NCBI GenBank assembly: GCA_001414345.1 | Contig: LLCB01000090.1 | Coordinates: forward strand, 1-64,000 | DNA from: Hymenoscyphus infarciens | Taxonomy: Eukaryota; Ascomycota; Leotiomycetes; Helotiales; Helotiaceae | Length of the DNA stretch: 64,000 nt | Direction of reading: 5' to 3' | Shown here: positions 24,973-37,890 of the stretch, one piece after another | Numbering within the stretch: position 1 is the stretch's first letter | Layout: each line of letters opens with the position of its first letter | Notes under the pieces: model-generated | Told to the model about the DNA's origin: nothing | Seen by the model: only the letters and a program-made list of their open reading frames with translations | The model's database searches: none | Program-made: the position numbers and the translations under genes

Positions 24973-25377
24973 CTACAAGAATGAAAATGCGATTGCGACC
25001 AAGAATCCAGCGCTACCTGCCAAATACCCATTCATGGTTGTCGCACCACTCGTGATGCTCACTGGGAGGAGTGACGAGGAAGGAGAGGCAGCGACAACTC
25101 CACCGGTACCAGTGGCTGCGATGACGGTCTTGGATGTTGTGCCAACGGATGTTGGAGCACTGAAAGAGGAGGATGCTGAAGAAGTAGATGCTGAAGAAGA
25201 GGAAGAGAGAATTGCGGTCGAAGATGGCACGGAGGTGGAGAAGGTCGAGGTGACGGATGCGACAACTTCAGAGACGGTGATGGTCTTGGTCATGGTTTGG
25301 GTGGATGTTTGTGTGGTGTCCTGTGCGATGGCGAGGAGAGGCAGTAAAAGCCCGGTGGCCAAGTTGGAAATGCGCAT
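24973..25377 (-). CDS. Small Ser/Thr-rich GPI-anchored cell-surface protein
   Basis: Single exon, 134 aa from the ATG at 25377; the frame extends upstream but with no earlier ATG. The N-terminus MRISNLATGLLLPLLAIAQ is a clear signal peptide. The middle is dominated by Ser, Thr, Ala and Val (SSSSSASTSSASSSF and similar), a mucin-like stretch likely to be O-mannosylated. The C-terminus has a small-residue region (ITSGATTMNG) followed by a hydrophobic tail GSAGFLVAIAFSFL ending at the stop, which is the layout of a GPI attachment signal. Expected location is the outer plasma membrane or cell wall. No cysteines or named domain are visible, so a specific role cannot be given. Such proteins are common and fast evolving in ascomycetes. 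Confidence 0.8.
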   Translation of the reverse strand: MRISNLATGLLLPLLAIAQDTTQTSTQTMTKTITVSEVVASVTSTFSTSVPSSTAILSSSSSASTSSASSSFSAPTSVGTTSKTVIAATGTGGVVAASPSSSLLPVSITSGATTMNGYLAGSAGFLVAIAFSFL

Positions 25378-26713
25378 TTTGAATGAAGGATTGAGATACA
25401 ACTGGTGTATATTTTGGTAAAGTGAGTTGAGTGATTTAATTGCGACGAGTTTGCGACGGAAATTCGGAAATAGTTCTGTTTCTTGCGAAGAGGTTGAGAC
25501 AAGTATTTCTCGAGTTTATATCGTGGAGAGATTGGACAAAGCTATTGTAGTCTTTGTGGGATAATTTTAGAATTGTCCTTTCTTCTCTTTGTCCGTGGTT
25601 GCGACAATGGGGTGGTGTTGATTGTGAGGTGGTAGCGGGTGGCTGGGATCAAAGCGAGCGAGCGAACAATGAATGAATGTCGTGAATACGATCGATCTGG
25701 CGTGGTATTCTTTTTATCGTGATGATAAAGAGGTTGTATTGTTTGTATTGAGGAGGAATATCTTTCAAAGATGTTTGGGATAGTGAGTGACTCTGCCAAC
25801 GAAGTCTGTATATTGTAGGTGTGAGTGAGGGAGGGTTGTGGGATGATGCGATGCGATGCGATGCTTTGCAGGAGGAAGTGAAAGTTGGGGCTTCGTCGCA
25901 GTTTTGGATGAGAAGGAGAAGCCTGTGGGCGGACGGACCAGGGTGCCAATTTGATTTTTGGTGATCGGTGGAGCCCCAACCCAACAGGCTAACTTGCGAC
26001 CAGGCGTAGGCGCAGGCGATGGGAAAAAAGACGCTAGAATAGAAATTGCTGGACAACGAGCGAAGGCAACGCGACTGCGCGTACGTGAATCAAGAAACAA
26101 TATAGCAAATAGTTCTAAAACGGGAGAAAAAGAGGTGGAAAAATCAGGGGAAACCAGTTCCAAACAATCAACAGGAAGAGTCTTGAAAAGCAGAGAAATC
26201 GAGGTTAGATAGACGATGAGGCCTCTTCCAAGCATATACAATTCTAGAGTCTTTGTCCCCAATCATTTCCTCGGTGCGCGCAGGAATTGCGACGAGTTGA
26301 AACGGAACAAAAACGCGATTCCCGCTGCTCTTTCTCCAGCACCACTCTCTAGCCCTTCCACTGTGGGAGTTATAGCTTCGAACCCTGTTAACGGCGCCAA
26401 ATTAAATACCTTCTAATAAAAAAGTAAGATAACTAAAGAGTTTATGAAATGCCCGTCAGAGGTTTTGTCAATAGTAGATTTCCAGGCTTCAAGTCCCTGA
26501 ATCAATCATCATCCTTTACCGCTCAACCACTATAAGAACTGCTCTCTACGCGACTCTTCTGCGCCATTTTTCTCAACACTGCAACAGCCTTGACGCCTGG
26601 ACGCCTTGACAGCAATTCAGCACACTCCACCTCCCAACTGTTCGTCACACTTGCAATCTTAAATTCCCTGCACCAGCGCTAGAATCTCCTTCCCGCCCGC
26701 TGCGCTGCGCTGT
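25378..26713. other. Long non-coding upstream region
   Basis: About 1.3 kb of balanced composition upstream of the GPI-protein gene. Several frames overlap on both strands (for example 25542-26262 minus), with compositional bias and no homology I recognise. They are treated as leader and intergenic DNA. No tRNA could be folded with confidence. Confidence 0.45.
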
Positions 26714-26722
26714 CCAGGGATT

Positions 26723-27016
26723 GAGTTTTGCTAAATCCCCTGACCCTTTTGACTAAATCGCCTGATCTAACCAAATTAGGATATTTTCCGTTCGCGAACA
26801 CTACTAAAGTACAAAATCATATATCACTAACCCTTATCCCTAGCCCTAACCCATACCCGATCCCTAACCCTAACTAACCCTAACTAACCCTAACCTCAAA
26901 AACTAGGTTACTATCCCTTAGAATAGAGAATTAGTGTTATACGGGCGTGATAAGAGTGCTTAATCGGGTTAGAGTCAGGCGATTTAGTCAAAAGGGTCAG
27001 GCGATTTAGCCAAAGC
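26723..27016. mobile_element. 294-bp terminal-inverted-repeat element (MITE) with 9-bp duplication and internal telomere-type repeats
   Basis: The left end (26723-26771) and the right end (26968-27016, inverted) match over about 48 bp, including CCCTTTTGACTAAATCGCCT. Each end contains the motif CTAAATC(C/G)CCTGA twice with a 22-bp period. The element is flanked by an exact 9-bp direct repeat CCAGGGATT (26714-26722 and 27017-27025), which fits a Mutator- or hAT-like insertion. No coding capacity. The interior carries the CCCTAA-type array listed separately. Confidence 0.8.
26826..26896. repeat. Interstitial telomere-type repeats (CCCTAA)
   Basis: Imperfect CCCTAAC units, the last part as a 10-bp period CCCTAACTAA repeated about three times. 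CCCTAA/TTAGGG is the telomere repeat of most filamentous ascomycetes. The array is internal to the inverted-repeat element at 26723-27016, with non-telomeric DNA on both sides. Confidence 0.85.
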
Positions 27017-27025
27017 CCAGGGATT

Positions 27026-27974
27026 CGCATGAAACTCGGCCCGTCTCACTGGTCGGCGTGTGAGAAAGGGCCTGCTAGCGCGTGATCATCCCGGTTTCTG
27101 TGCCTGGTCTAAGCCTTTTACAGGAGATACAGCCTGTTGGTTTGATGAACCAGCGTCTTGGGCCTTGAGAATCAACCTGGAACACCCCAATTTTGGGGAA
27201 GAAATTTGAGGGCATTCCAGATTGCTGAGGCGACGGAATCGCCTGTGGGGAGAAAGTGGAGAAAGAGGAGAGGCTCTGAGATGAATTAACCCCTGCCGAG
27301 ATGAATCCCGGAATGAAGGGGGAGGTGGAGTGGAGTGGGAGGGAGCACGTGAGAGATTTCCCTCCATCCCCCCGCCGTTTCTAAGGTTCCATTGAAGGGG
27401 TGACAACGAACTAACACAACCAACACAACACATCTAAAGCCTCACACTCAGCCACGTAGCGACGGCGGGGCGGAGAAAAAGCCACGTGAATATCTATATC
27501 TGCATCCTTTGGCGGCGTGCGTGCGTGGGACTTGACATGTTCTACCTGTCCACTGCATTCTCCTTCGTTACCCAACAGAAAATGGAAGTTTTCGTACTCA
27601 AGGTGCGGAGTACAGCAATTAATCGCGTGGAACCATCACCACCCCACCACCAAGAAACCCTCACTCTCGGGCAACTCAAGAGAATTTAGAACTCAAGAGA
27701 ATTCAGAACTCGAGAGAATTCAGAACTCGAGAGAATTTAGAAATCCAGGAGTAGATGATCCTAATCAACCACTATCGTAGCAACCGTCCTACGGAGATGA
27801 ACCACTCACTAAGAATTAATTAGCCGCGGAGATGAACTCTCGTCATTTTTTAATCCTAGTTTCATCTGTGAAGCATACATGGTGTGTATGGTGAAGAAAG
27901 CGCCCCGCGTCCACGAATCAGAGGAGAGTATCCATAGATGGCGGGATAGATAGATGGATTTGATTTGATTCTAC
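27026..27974. other. Gene-poor flank of the island
   Basis: Balanced composition up to the RIP boundary at about 27975. A 115-codon minus frame (27086-27433) begins with ATG but is Pro/Ser-rich and has no recognisable domain; it is not called as a gene. Contains the 17-bp minisatellite at 27673-27740. Confidence 0.45.
27673..27740. repeat. 17-bp minisatellite, four units
   Basis: Four contiguous 17-mers of the form AACTC(A/G)AGAGAATT(C/T)AG, differing at only two positions. They start at 27673, 27690, 27707 and 27724. Non-coding. Confidence 0.9.
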
Positions 27975-29247
27975 TACTTTACTTGACTTTGCGAACTAAA
28001 TTAGCTAATCTTCTAAGACTTTGTAGAAGTTAGCAAAGCGTAGATAGAGAGTCTATAAATTATATAACTTTTAGTAGAAAAATATAAGCGAGAAAATAAT
28101 ATATAAAAAAAACAAGAGTACTAAAAGAAAGTAACTTATTATTAAGAAATAAGGAAAAAACGAGATCTAAATATAACTAGAAAAGTAAAGATCTATTTAA
28201 ATTAAAAGTAAAGTAATTCTAAGCTATATATAAACTTTAAAAAGTATTAAATTAAGCTTAGATTACTATTATATCTATATCTAGTATATAATAGACTTAT
28301 ATATTCTATATTCTAAGCTGTTTTAGAAGTAAAGCTCTTCTAAAGTTCTAGACTTAGTAGCTTAAATAATTCAAAGGAGTAGAATAGTAGTTATATCTAC
28401 TCTAAAGATATTATCTCTAGTATTACTTCTTTTATATTTATTTTATAATAATAACTCGTAGTTTTTATAAAAGGTTATATTTCTACTTTATATAGATCTT
28501 TTTATATATACTCTATTATAGTAAATTATTATAAATATAGGAAATATTTAAAGAGCTTAATTTTAAAGAGCGATCTAAGCTAACTACTTATAGCTAAGAA
28601 CGCTAGCTAAGCGAGTAAGTTTATAACTAGTATATAAGAGACTATTTACTTTTATAATATAAAATATATAGTAAAATCGAGAAGTAGTATCGAAGAAGCT
28701 TATTAAAAGATATTTATAAAGTATAAGATTCATAGAAAAGAAACTTATTAAGTTAAGAAAGAGTAGGTTATATAATAGTAGATAGAGAGATAAAAATAAG
28801 ACGATTTAGTATAAATTAAGAAGATAAAAGAAATAAACTAACTTTACGTTAAAATACTTAAAGCTAAACTAGTACGTAAATTAATACTATTAAAGAATAT
28901 AGAATAGCTAGTAAGTATTTATAATTTCAAATACTATTCTAAGTAAAACTATAATAAAATAGTTCTAAGAGAGTTTATATTATTATCTCTAGACGTTTAT
29001 AATAGTATTTCTCTCTAATTCTAATAGAAGAGAGTTAAATATAAGTCTTAGATAACGCTATTTATTAATTTATATATCTAAGCGCTTATATATAACGTTT
29101 ATATTTATACTTAAAGAGTAAAAGTATATAATTCTATTGAAAAGTAATACTATAGCGTTTTATACTCTTCTTAGCTTTTTTAAACTTAGAACGTTTATTC
29201 GAAGTATTCTTTCTTATTTCTAGAGCTACTAGGATAATAGATCGATT

Positions 29248-32200
29248 TATAATAGTACGAAATATATACTATCGTAGAAGAGGTATATAAGAGTATATTT
29301 AATAGAATAATATATATAAATACTAGGCTCTAATATAGAAGAAAAGGAAAAACTATCTCTCTTCTATACTAAATATAAGTCTCTATATATAGAAAGTTAG
29401 AAACTATTAAGGTCTAATAATAATAGTAACTAAGTCCTATCTAATATAGCTAATACTAAATAATAAGAGCTAAAAAGCTAAATATATAATATCTAAACCT
29501 TAATCTCTTCTATATATAAATACTAGATATTAATATCTTTAATACCTTTAGTTATATAAGTATAAGTAATTTATACTCTTAGCCTAGATATATTAGTAGT
29601 ATTTAAAGATATTAGTAGTTTTACAAATACTAGTAATTTATAATAGTAAGCTATTATATTCTCTCTTCTTAAAAAAGACTTATCTTAAGTCTTTAGTTAG
29701 TAGTTAGTCTAGTATTAGAACGTCTAGACTATTATTTTCTCTATTTATTATAAAGAATTTAACTTATCTTCTATTATTTACTTATATAGCTCTTTAGAGT
29801 TAGTATAGTATTAGTATATAATAGTATTATTATTTACTATTAAAGTTAGCTTTATTTACTATTATCTCTTATATAATAATAGCTATAAATAGAAAAGAGA
29901 CTATTTATTAGCTATTAAGTAGAAGATAGTAGACTATTAAAGAGCTATTATATTCTTACTATTATTTATTATATATTATAATAGTAATTATTAAATCATA
30001 AATAATAATTATATAGTACTAGTTATTATTATTCATAGTATATTAATAGATAACTATTTCTTAATTCTAAATTCTCTTTCTCTTTCTTTTCTATCTAAAT
30101 AATATAAATAGTAAGAATACCTTCTAATCTATATCTTCTTATACTAACTTTTATACTTTTAGAATATATATATATATATATAACTATAACTATAACTATA
30201 ACTCTAACTATAATATAAGTTCTATACGTTAATTTCGACCTGATTTAGTATACTAAGTAGTTATATATAGTAAAATACCACTTCTAACTTCTACTAGTAC
30301 TCTTCTAGCTACTTACTAAGTCTACTATATTTAGTGCTTTTAAGTAAAAGCTTAGAATAAGAACTATGTTTATATCTTTTTAATAGTTACTTCTAAGAAG
30401 TATAGCTACTATATTAAGTAGAAGACGATATATATTCTAGTAAGTTTAATTCTAAATATATTCTAAATCTATTTTAACTCTAATAGTTACCTTAGTTTAT
30501 TAAGAAGGTGTTTACTACTTTATAGTAAATAGAGGAGAAGAAAGAGATTAAGAAAGCTATTAAAGCTATTAAGTAGTTATTAATTATAACTAGTATAGAG
30601 GCTTCTAAGACTAGAGTAGAGATATAGTTTACTCTCTTAGAAGAGACTTAAATACTTTATATTAAGATAGTTATAAGTAATCTCTTTTATAATTAGTAAG
30701 GTTTTAGTTATATTTTAGACTTAGACTAATATTTTAATAGTCTTTAAATAGTATTATAGCTAGTAGAACCTCTATCTAAACCTAGGTTTAAGATCTCTTC
30801 AAAGCTTATTTAAAGAGTTTATAAGCGTTCTCTACTAAGTCTATTATTAATAGCTACTAAGATAAAAAGCGCTCTTATAAAAAGAATGAAGAGAATAAGC
30901 TAATCTACGCTCTTTATAGACTTAAGAAGAAGGAGAAAGAGGAGAAGAGTAGAGAGAGAGTAATAGCCTAGGAGAGAGTATTAGTAGGCCTTATTATAGT
31001 AGTAACTTAGTTTTAGTTCTTTATTTTATTAACTTCAAGTATTTCTACTAGTTAGTGTTTCATTTTAAGTTTATATTATTAGTTCTTTATTAAAAGTAAC
31101 TAGAGTTAAAGAATATTAATAGAGTTATTTAATTTTAACTCTTTACTTCTTCTAACTAATTCTTATTTAATTTCTATATATATATCTATTTAAAGAAGAG
31201 TTAAAGTCGTTATAGTTTAACTAGAGATTTAGTATAAAAGTCTTTTAACTAATATAGTAAACTTTAAAAATTAATAGTAGAATACTAAGTAGAGTCTAAG
31301 TTATAGCTAATCTATTTTACTTAATATTATAGTTATTTCTTAAAAAGTCTACTATTTAAGATCTCTTAAACTTCTTATTCTTATATCTTTTAAATACTCT
31401 TTCGAAATAGCTCTAAAGCTTCTTTTTCTAATAGAGAAGTATTTAAGTCTTTTAAAAGTATATTTATAATAGAAACATTATAAATTAATAATTCTTTTAA
31501 AAGCTTTAATTTATAAGAGTATTTTATTTATTCTAGTATTTTAAATAGTTTTACTTACTACTTTGCTAGCTTTTAGCTAAAATAGTTTATTTATAAAATT
31601 CTAGTTAGTAGGGAAACTCTATTACTAACGTTCTAGTTAATAGCTTTTAAGATAGCTCTTAGTAAGTCTAGTTATTATTTCTTAAATAAAAGCTTTTTAA
31701 GTTAGATATATATTATAATAATTAGTCTTTACTAGAAGTCTATTATAGACTAATATCTTCGATTATCTATATATAGTAAATATAGTATTATGTAAAAGTT
31801 TAATATTTTTTAGAATTTTACTTTTTACTAGTTAAAAAATATTTAAAGTAGCTTTAAAGTTAAGAAAAATAGTTAACTATCTTAAAAACATATTAGAAGT
31901 AGTAGTCTTTACTAAGTAAGAATCTCTAAAGTAAAGCTAGATAAAGAAAAAGAGTTATTTACTAAATAAAAGAGATTTAAAGTATTTATATCTTAATATA
32001 ATTAGCTCTAGAATTCTTTTATTATAGTTTCTTATATAATCTACTTTTTACTCTCTTAATTTTCTATCTCTAAAGCTTATATTATATCTTATATCTTATC
32101 TATATTAAAGAAGTCTTATTAGTCTCTTAGAGTTTAAGAAGCTAGACTCTTACTTTTATTATTATAAGACTTTTTACTTTTTAGTGTTTAGTTATAAGTT

Positions 32201-33000
32201 ATAGCTCTTTTAAAAGAGAGTTTACTAGTTTCTCTAATAAGTTACTTAATACTAAGAAGTAGAGTATTAGAGAGACCTAGATTTACTTCTAGTTCTAATA
32301 TATTTAATATTATATTAAAGAGAGTTAGAAGTAGATTTAGAAGTCTTTTAAAAAACTATAGACTATGAACTTTTAAACTTTATATAGTAATCTCTATATA
32401 AAGAGAGTTATTTAAAGTCTTAGAAGTACTTAATATAGTCTACTTTACTTAATATACTATCTAATATAATTTTACTAGCTATTTAATAAATACTAAACTC
32501 TAATATTACTAGTTATTCATAAGAATTTAAGTATTATAGCTTTATAAGAGTATTAGAAGACTAATCTAAATCTATACTAAGCTTAACCTAAATAGATATA
32601 TTAATATTCTTAAAAAGATATTATAATAGACTAGTCTTAATTAGTAAATATTTATTCTTTAAATATAAAGAGTAAGTATTATATACTACTAATAAAGAGA
32701 GATATAGAGGTATATAAGCTAGAAAAACATCTATTATTACTAGGCCTAAATACTTAGATAAAGATTAAATTATTCTTTTTAATATAAAGAGAGATAAAGT
32801 ATATATATATAAGAGTTTAGATAATATAAACGAAGGTTTAGATAATACTATAGAGTTTTAAGACTAAATCTAGTCTAATATAGATAATAATAACATTCTA
32901 ATACTTAAGATTACTAAGTATTACTTTAATCTTAGCTATTATAAATAGCTAGCTATTATACTAGCTATTATAATAAGTATCTTAAAAAAAATTATATCTT
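29248..33000 (-). mobile_element. Inverted, heavily RIP-mutated copy of the 496-bp-LTR element
   Basis: 29248 to about 29662 is the reverse complement of the LTRs at 47337 and 52212, somewhat shorter because it lacks a short internal duplication near the LTR start. It is followed by the complement of the same purine tract (AAGAAGAGAGA) and then by internal sequence matching the complement of about 50480-52200 (clear at 30440-31100). This makes 29248-29662 the 3' LTR of a minus-strand copy. I could not find its 5' LTR; the right end at 33000 is an estimate. Confidence 0.6.
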
Positions 33001-36000
33001 AGACTATAGAGCTTTTATTACTAGTATTATTTACTCTATCTTATAACCTCTTTAACTATTTTTTCTACTAGCTTATTACTCTAGATCTCTATATATACTA
33101 GTATTTAGTCTATATATTTAAAGTAAGTTACTTCTTATAAAAGTTAATAGATATTAAGCGCTCTTTATATTTATATTAGTAATAGCTTAACTATATACTT
33201 AATTATCTAAGAATATATAGACTAGGTATATTCTTTTGTTTTTAATAATATACTCTAGTAGTATAATTAAACTATATTTCTCTTTAATATATACTATTAA
33301 TTCTAATATTATACTTATATATACTCTCTATTCCTCTTATATCTCTTTATAGTATATTTTACGCTTTTATTAAATATTTAGTTATAAATACTAGATTCTC
33401 TTTCTTATAGTTTCTATCTCTTACTAGATACTATATATACTTCTTATTTTTTTTTTTAGAGAAGTATATCTTATAACTCTATATTTAGTATATAAAGTAC
33501 TTTATAGCTACTAGCTCTACTACGTATCTCTTATATAAAAGATATTAGACTTCTTATAATATATCTCTTAAATAGAGCTTTTTATCTCTATAATTATTAC
33601 TATCTTTAAAATATTAGTTCTAGAGAGCTAGCTTATCTTTTCTCTAGTACTTTTTATATCTACTCTTTTATTTCATAATCTTTAGTAATTTTATATTAAA
33701 AGCCTCTTATATACTTAATATTATCTATACTATTTCTTCTATAAGTCTATTTACTAGAACTCTTTTTATAAGTACTATAAACGTCTTTATTACTATTACT
33801 ATCTTTTATCTAAAAGCCTTCTTTATCTAGCTATTATTCTATATATATATTATTTCTTTCTCTTTTTTAAACTATATAATAATATTACTATTTAGAAGCT
33901 TTCTTATTATAATTACTTTTACTTTTCATCTACTTATATTTATAGCTTTTATTATCTCTTTTTATCTCTTTTAATAATAGCGTATTCTTCTCTTTATCTA
34001 TTCTTATAACTCTAATTATAATTTCATTTTTATATTTAGTTTATACTATATATTCTCTTTATAGTATAGTTCTAGTCTCTTTCTACTACTTTCTAGTCTT
34101 AACTCTTTTTACTTATACTTAAGCTTATTTCTTTATATCTCTTATCTTCTTTATTATAATTATAAGCTTTTCTTATAGAATTCCTCTTATAAGTTTCTTA
34201 CTTCTTCTCTTTCTTATTCTTCTATATTTAACTATCTTTTCTAATACTTTAATAATAGCTTTAATATCTCTTTTCTCTGTTATAAAGTTAAGTACTATTT
34301 AGATAAAGCTCTTCTTTTTATATTTATATATTTTAATACTATTATCTAGTCTCTTTTACTTTATTTCTTTTTATTTATTATTATACTATCTCTACTATTA
34401 ATACTTCTAAAAAGAAAATAAAAGCTTTTTATACGCTTTCTATCTTCTTATAACTACTATTATAATTATATAGTATAATTATAGAATAATTTAAATCTCT
34501 TTCTTAGCTATCTAATAGTTATATAAATATACTTTAAAGCTTTTAAAATTACTTTATTAATCTTTTTTATACTTTATATATTATCTTTAATATTAGCTTC
34601 TTTTAAACTTATATATTAAATTTTCTTTTTATTAATCTCTCTCTCTCTCTTATATAGCTTATTAGATAATATAAGAAGCTTTAAATAATAGTAGATACTT
34701 TAATTTATACTTAGATATCTTTTTTAGTAAAAAAGACCTAGTATTAGTAGATAAGAATATATAGTTTTATAATATCTTTCTTTTTACTAAAAGAGTAAAA
34801 GATTATTTCTAGAAAATAGTACGCTTTTAATATACTTCTATATTAATTAATATAAAGAAAACTAGTTTATAAAATAGCTTACTAGATCTTTTTCTAGAAA
34901 CTCGTATTCTATACTTTAAAAAGTCTTTTTTACTATTTTTAAAAAAGTTAAAAATCCTTACTTATACTATATAAGATATATAAGCTTATAAAAAACCTAC
35001 TGCTTATTCTATTCTTATTTACTTACTATTTTTATTATATAATATATCTTTATTTATTTATAGCTTTACTATAACATTTACTAATTACTTAGTATAGATC
35101 TTCTTTTATATACTATTTCTAATAATTAAATATGTCTTTAATCTACTCTTATTATATATTAGATAAGCTAGAGAGATAGAAGTGTGTATATTCTTAAAAA
35201 GTTCTATAAATATACTACTAATATTAATAAGTATTAATTATTAGTATACTATACTATAAGAATTTAGTATATTATTAAAAAGCTTAAATCTAATAGCTAA
35301 GATAAGATTTATAACTCTTTTCCTCTTTTTATAAGTTATTACTTTTATAATATTATTAATAGCTTTCTCTTCTTTCTCTCTTTTCTTTTTTATTAATTAC
35401 TTTTATAAAGTCTTTCTACTATCTTTTATAATACTATACTCTTTAAAGCTATATTACTTTGTTTTTTAAATTTATTATAAAGTACTAAGTCTTAGAATAT
35501 AAGATATAGCTCTAGAAGTAATTATTCTACTAGTTTTCGCTCTTAGAGTTAGAATTTTAAAGTTATTAGTATATTAAGTATAATTACTATTTTTAAAGGT
35601 TTATAAAAAAAGCTAACTTTTACTTATATAGTTTAAATCTAAAGTATTCTTCTAGTAATATAGACTCTTTTTTAACTTTTTAAGTTTAGAAGAATTATAT
35701 TTAATATAATATAAGCGTTCTCTCTTTTTTAAATACTCTCTAAAGATTTAAGCTAATATAAGCTTAGATCTAATATTTTCTACTATCTTTTATAGTATAT
35801 ATATTAATAGTACTTTCTATCTAGAAAGTATAAGTGCTTTACTAGATATTATTAATATTAATTATCTTAAATAATTAAAAGAGTATATATTAAGAGAGAG
35901 TTAATATTAAAGTACTAGCTAGGCTAGAACGTCTACTAATAAAGAGTAGCTTATATTAGTAATAGTTAAAATAATAAATAATAAAAGAAGTAATATATAA

Positions 36001-36057
36001 TAGATATCTCTTATATTATTAACTATTATAAGTATTAGAAGCTATAATTAATATTAT

Positions 36058-36235
36058 TATACTACTACTATAGTTATAAAAGCGATATAAAAAGAGTTAT
36101 ATTAATATTTATATATACTAAGTAAAGCTAGCTATAATATTAATCTAAATAGTTCTTACGCGAGAAGGTTACGTATTCTAATCCGAGTAGCTATTTACTC
36201 TTAAATATACTAATAAATATAGTATCTAGAAACGA
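36058..36235 (-). repeat. Dispersed repeat family, copy 3
   Basis: Reverse complement of the core seen at 14941 and 16750, including AAAAAGAGTTATATTAATAT and ACTAAGTAAAGCTAGC. It is close to the LTR-like fragment at 36370-36558. Confidence 0.55.
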
Positions 36236-36369
36236 GTTAGAACTTAAATATAAGAGCTTATCTCTATTAGAGTAAATAGCTCTAAATTAAGTATTATACT
36301 AGTTATAATAGCTAGCTATTTAGAATTACTAATATTAGACTTTAGAGATTATATTATCTCTATTATATA

Positions 36370-36558
36370 GGTTTTTATTTCGATATTTATATTATCTAAT
36401 ATCTTATATATAGATACTCTAACTGTCTCTTAATCTAAAAAGCTAATTTAGTCTTTTCTTTTATATTAGAACCTAGTATTTATATATATTATTCTATAGA
36501 ATATACTCTTATATATCTCTTTTATAATAGTATACGTTTTATATTATAATACGAAATA
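36370..36558 (+). repeat. LTR fragment related to the 496-bp LTR
   Basis: Matches the last 190 bp or so of the LTRs at 47337 and 52212, including TTAGAACCTAGTATTTATAT and the end ATTATAATA, in plus orientation. No partner LTR or target duplication was found, so it is a fragment or a decayed solo LTR. Confidence 0.55.
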
Positions 36559-37022
36559 CTTAATTTATAATAAGAAAGAATCTCTATTTTTAGCTACTAA
36601 TTAAAGACTAATATTATATATTTTCTTTCGAATATATACTACGGATTTTACTAAATCTTTTAATAATACTATAAATAATTTATTTAAAACGTATATATAC
36701 TCTGTCTAGCTATTTCTATAGACTACGAAAGACTTTCTTAATATCTTAAAATAGAAAAGAATAGATAGAATAAACTTTTAAAATAGAATTAGAGTAGTTA
36801 GAAGAAGTAATATATTAACCTATAAGAAAGCGAGATAGCTTTAAACTAGAGATAGAAGAGAGAAAGATTACTTAGATAGAGAAAACTAGAATACTAAGCT
36901 AATATATAATACTTTTAGTATTAGATTATAAAGAATCTTAGACTTATATACTACGACGAGAATTAAAATAGAACTATTTAATAGCTAATACTTTAAATAA
37001 TATACTAGGAAGAGATAATTTA

Positions 37023-37704
37023 TATAGTATAAGTAGTATAATACTACTTTCTTAGAGCGACGTATTAGTTAGAGAAGAAAAAAGTTACTATCTAGTATTT
37101 TAGCGTCGAAACTACGATTTTTAAGCGAGTGCTTCTATATAGTATATAGTAGCTATTAGTAACTCTCTTAGATATTTTAGAAAATCGACTTTTTAGTATT
37201 TTAGTACTTAAATATATAATAATTTAACGTACTCTACTACTATCTTTTATACTTAGTTATATTTTAAAGTTCAGAGAATTATATATTAAAGCTATTTAGA
37301 TATACTAAAAGTATATATATCTAATAAATCGTAGTATTATAGTTATTAGAAAGATACGAGTTATATAGTATAAGTAGTACGATTCTACTTTCTTAGAGCG
37401 ACGTAGTAGTTAGATAGGAAAAAAGTTACTATCTAGTATCTTAGCGTCGATACTACGATTTTTAAGCACGCGCTTCTATATAGTATATAGTAGCTATTAG
37501 CGACTCTTTTAGATCTTTTAAAAAATCATTTCTTAATATTTTAGTATTTAAATATATTATAATTTAACGTACTCTACTACTATCTTTTATATTTAATTAT
37601 ACTTCGAAATTAAGAGAATTATATATTAAAGCTATTTAGATATATTAAAAGTATATCTATTTAATTATTATAAGAGTTATAGTAATTAAAAAGATACGAT
37701 TTAA
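37023..37704 (+). repeat. Tandem duplication, two 341-bp units
   Basis: Units at 37023-37363 and 37364-37704 align along their length, for example CTTTCTTAGAGCGACGTA and GTTACTATCTAGTAT in both, with the differences expected from separate mutation. A third partial copy of the second half lies at 41461-41690. Part of the unit also appears inverted at about 37720-37890. Confidence 0.75.
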
Positions 37705-37890
37705 GATTCTTACTCTTATATATATAAGAGCTATTAATAACTCTCTTACTTTTAGTACGTCTAAATAGCTTTAATATATAATTTATACTCTTTCAAAGAG
37801 TATACTATAAAGGCGGTGCCGTAGTTACATTATTAGAAGAGAGTAAAAAGTCGATTTTCTAAAATATCCGAGAGAGTCGCTAATAGCTAC

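Larger units (their letters stand above)
27975..37890. repeat. Large RIP-mutated block
   Basis: Nearly 10 kb of AT-rich DNA with CpA/TpG almost absent and no surviving frame. Recognisable pieces (an inverted LTR element, an LTR fragment, a dispersed repeat and a 341-bp tandem duplication) are listed separately. An AACTAT-type simple repeat lies at about 30167-30215. The remainder, notably about 33000-36000, I could not assign. Confidence 0.75.

Noticed and set aside
25542..26262. Three overlapping minus-strand frames of 135-165 codons
   Set aside because: Mutually overlapping, low-complexity Ser/His/Pro content with no recognisable domain or consistent start; more likely leader or intergenic DNA.
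26340..26410. tRNA-like T-arm (AGCTTCGAACCCT) near GGCGCCA
   Set aside because: I could not pair the stems or find a matching D-arm and anticodon stem at the right distance.
26826..26896. True chromosome end or subtelomere
   Set aside because: The repeats are short, imperfect, enclosed by inverted repeats and flanked by tens of kilobases of non-telomeric DNA on both sides.
27086..27433. 115-codon minus-strand frame starting with ATG
   Set aside because: Pro/Ser-rich with no domain, next to a transposon and a minisatellite; chance frame is the simplest reading.
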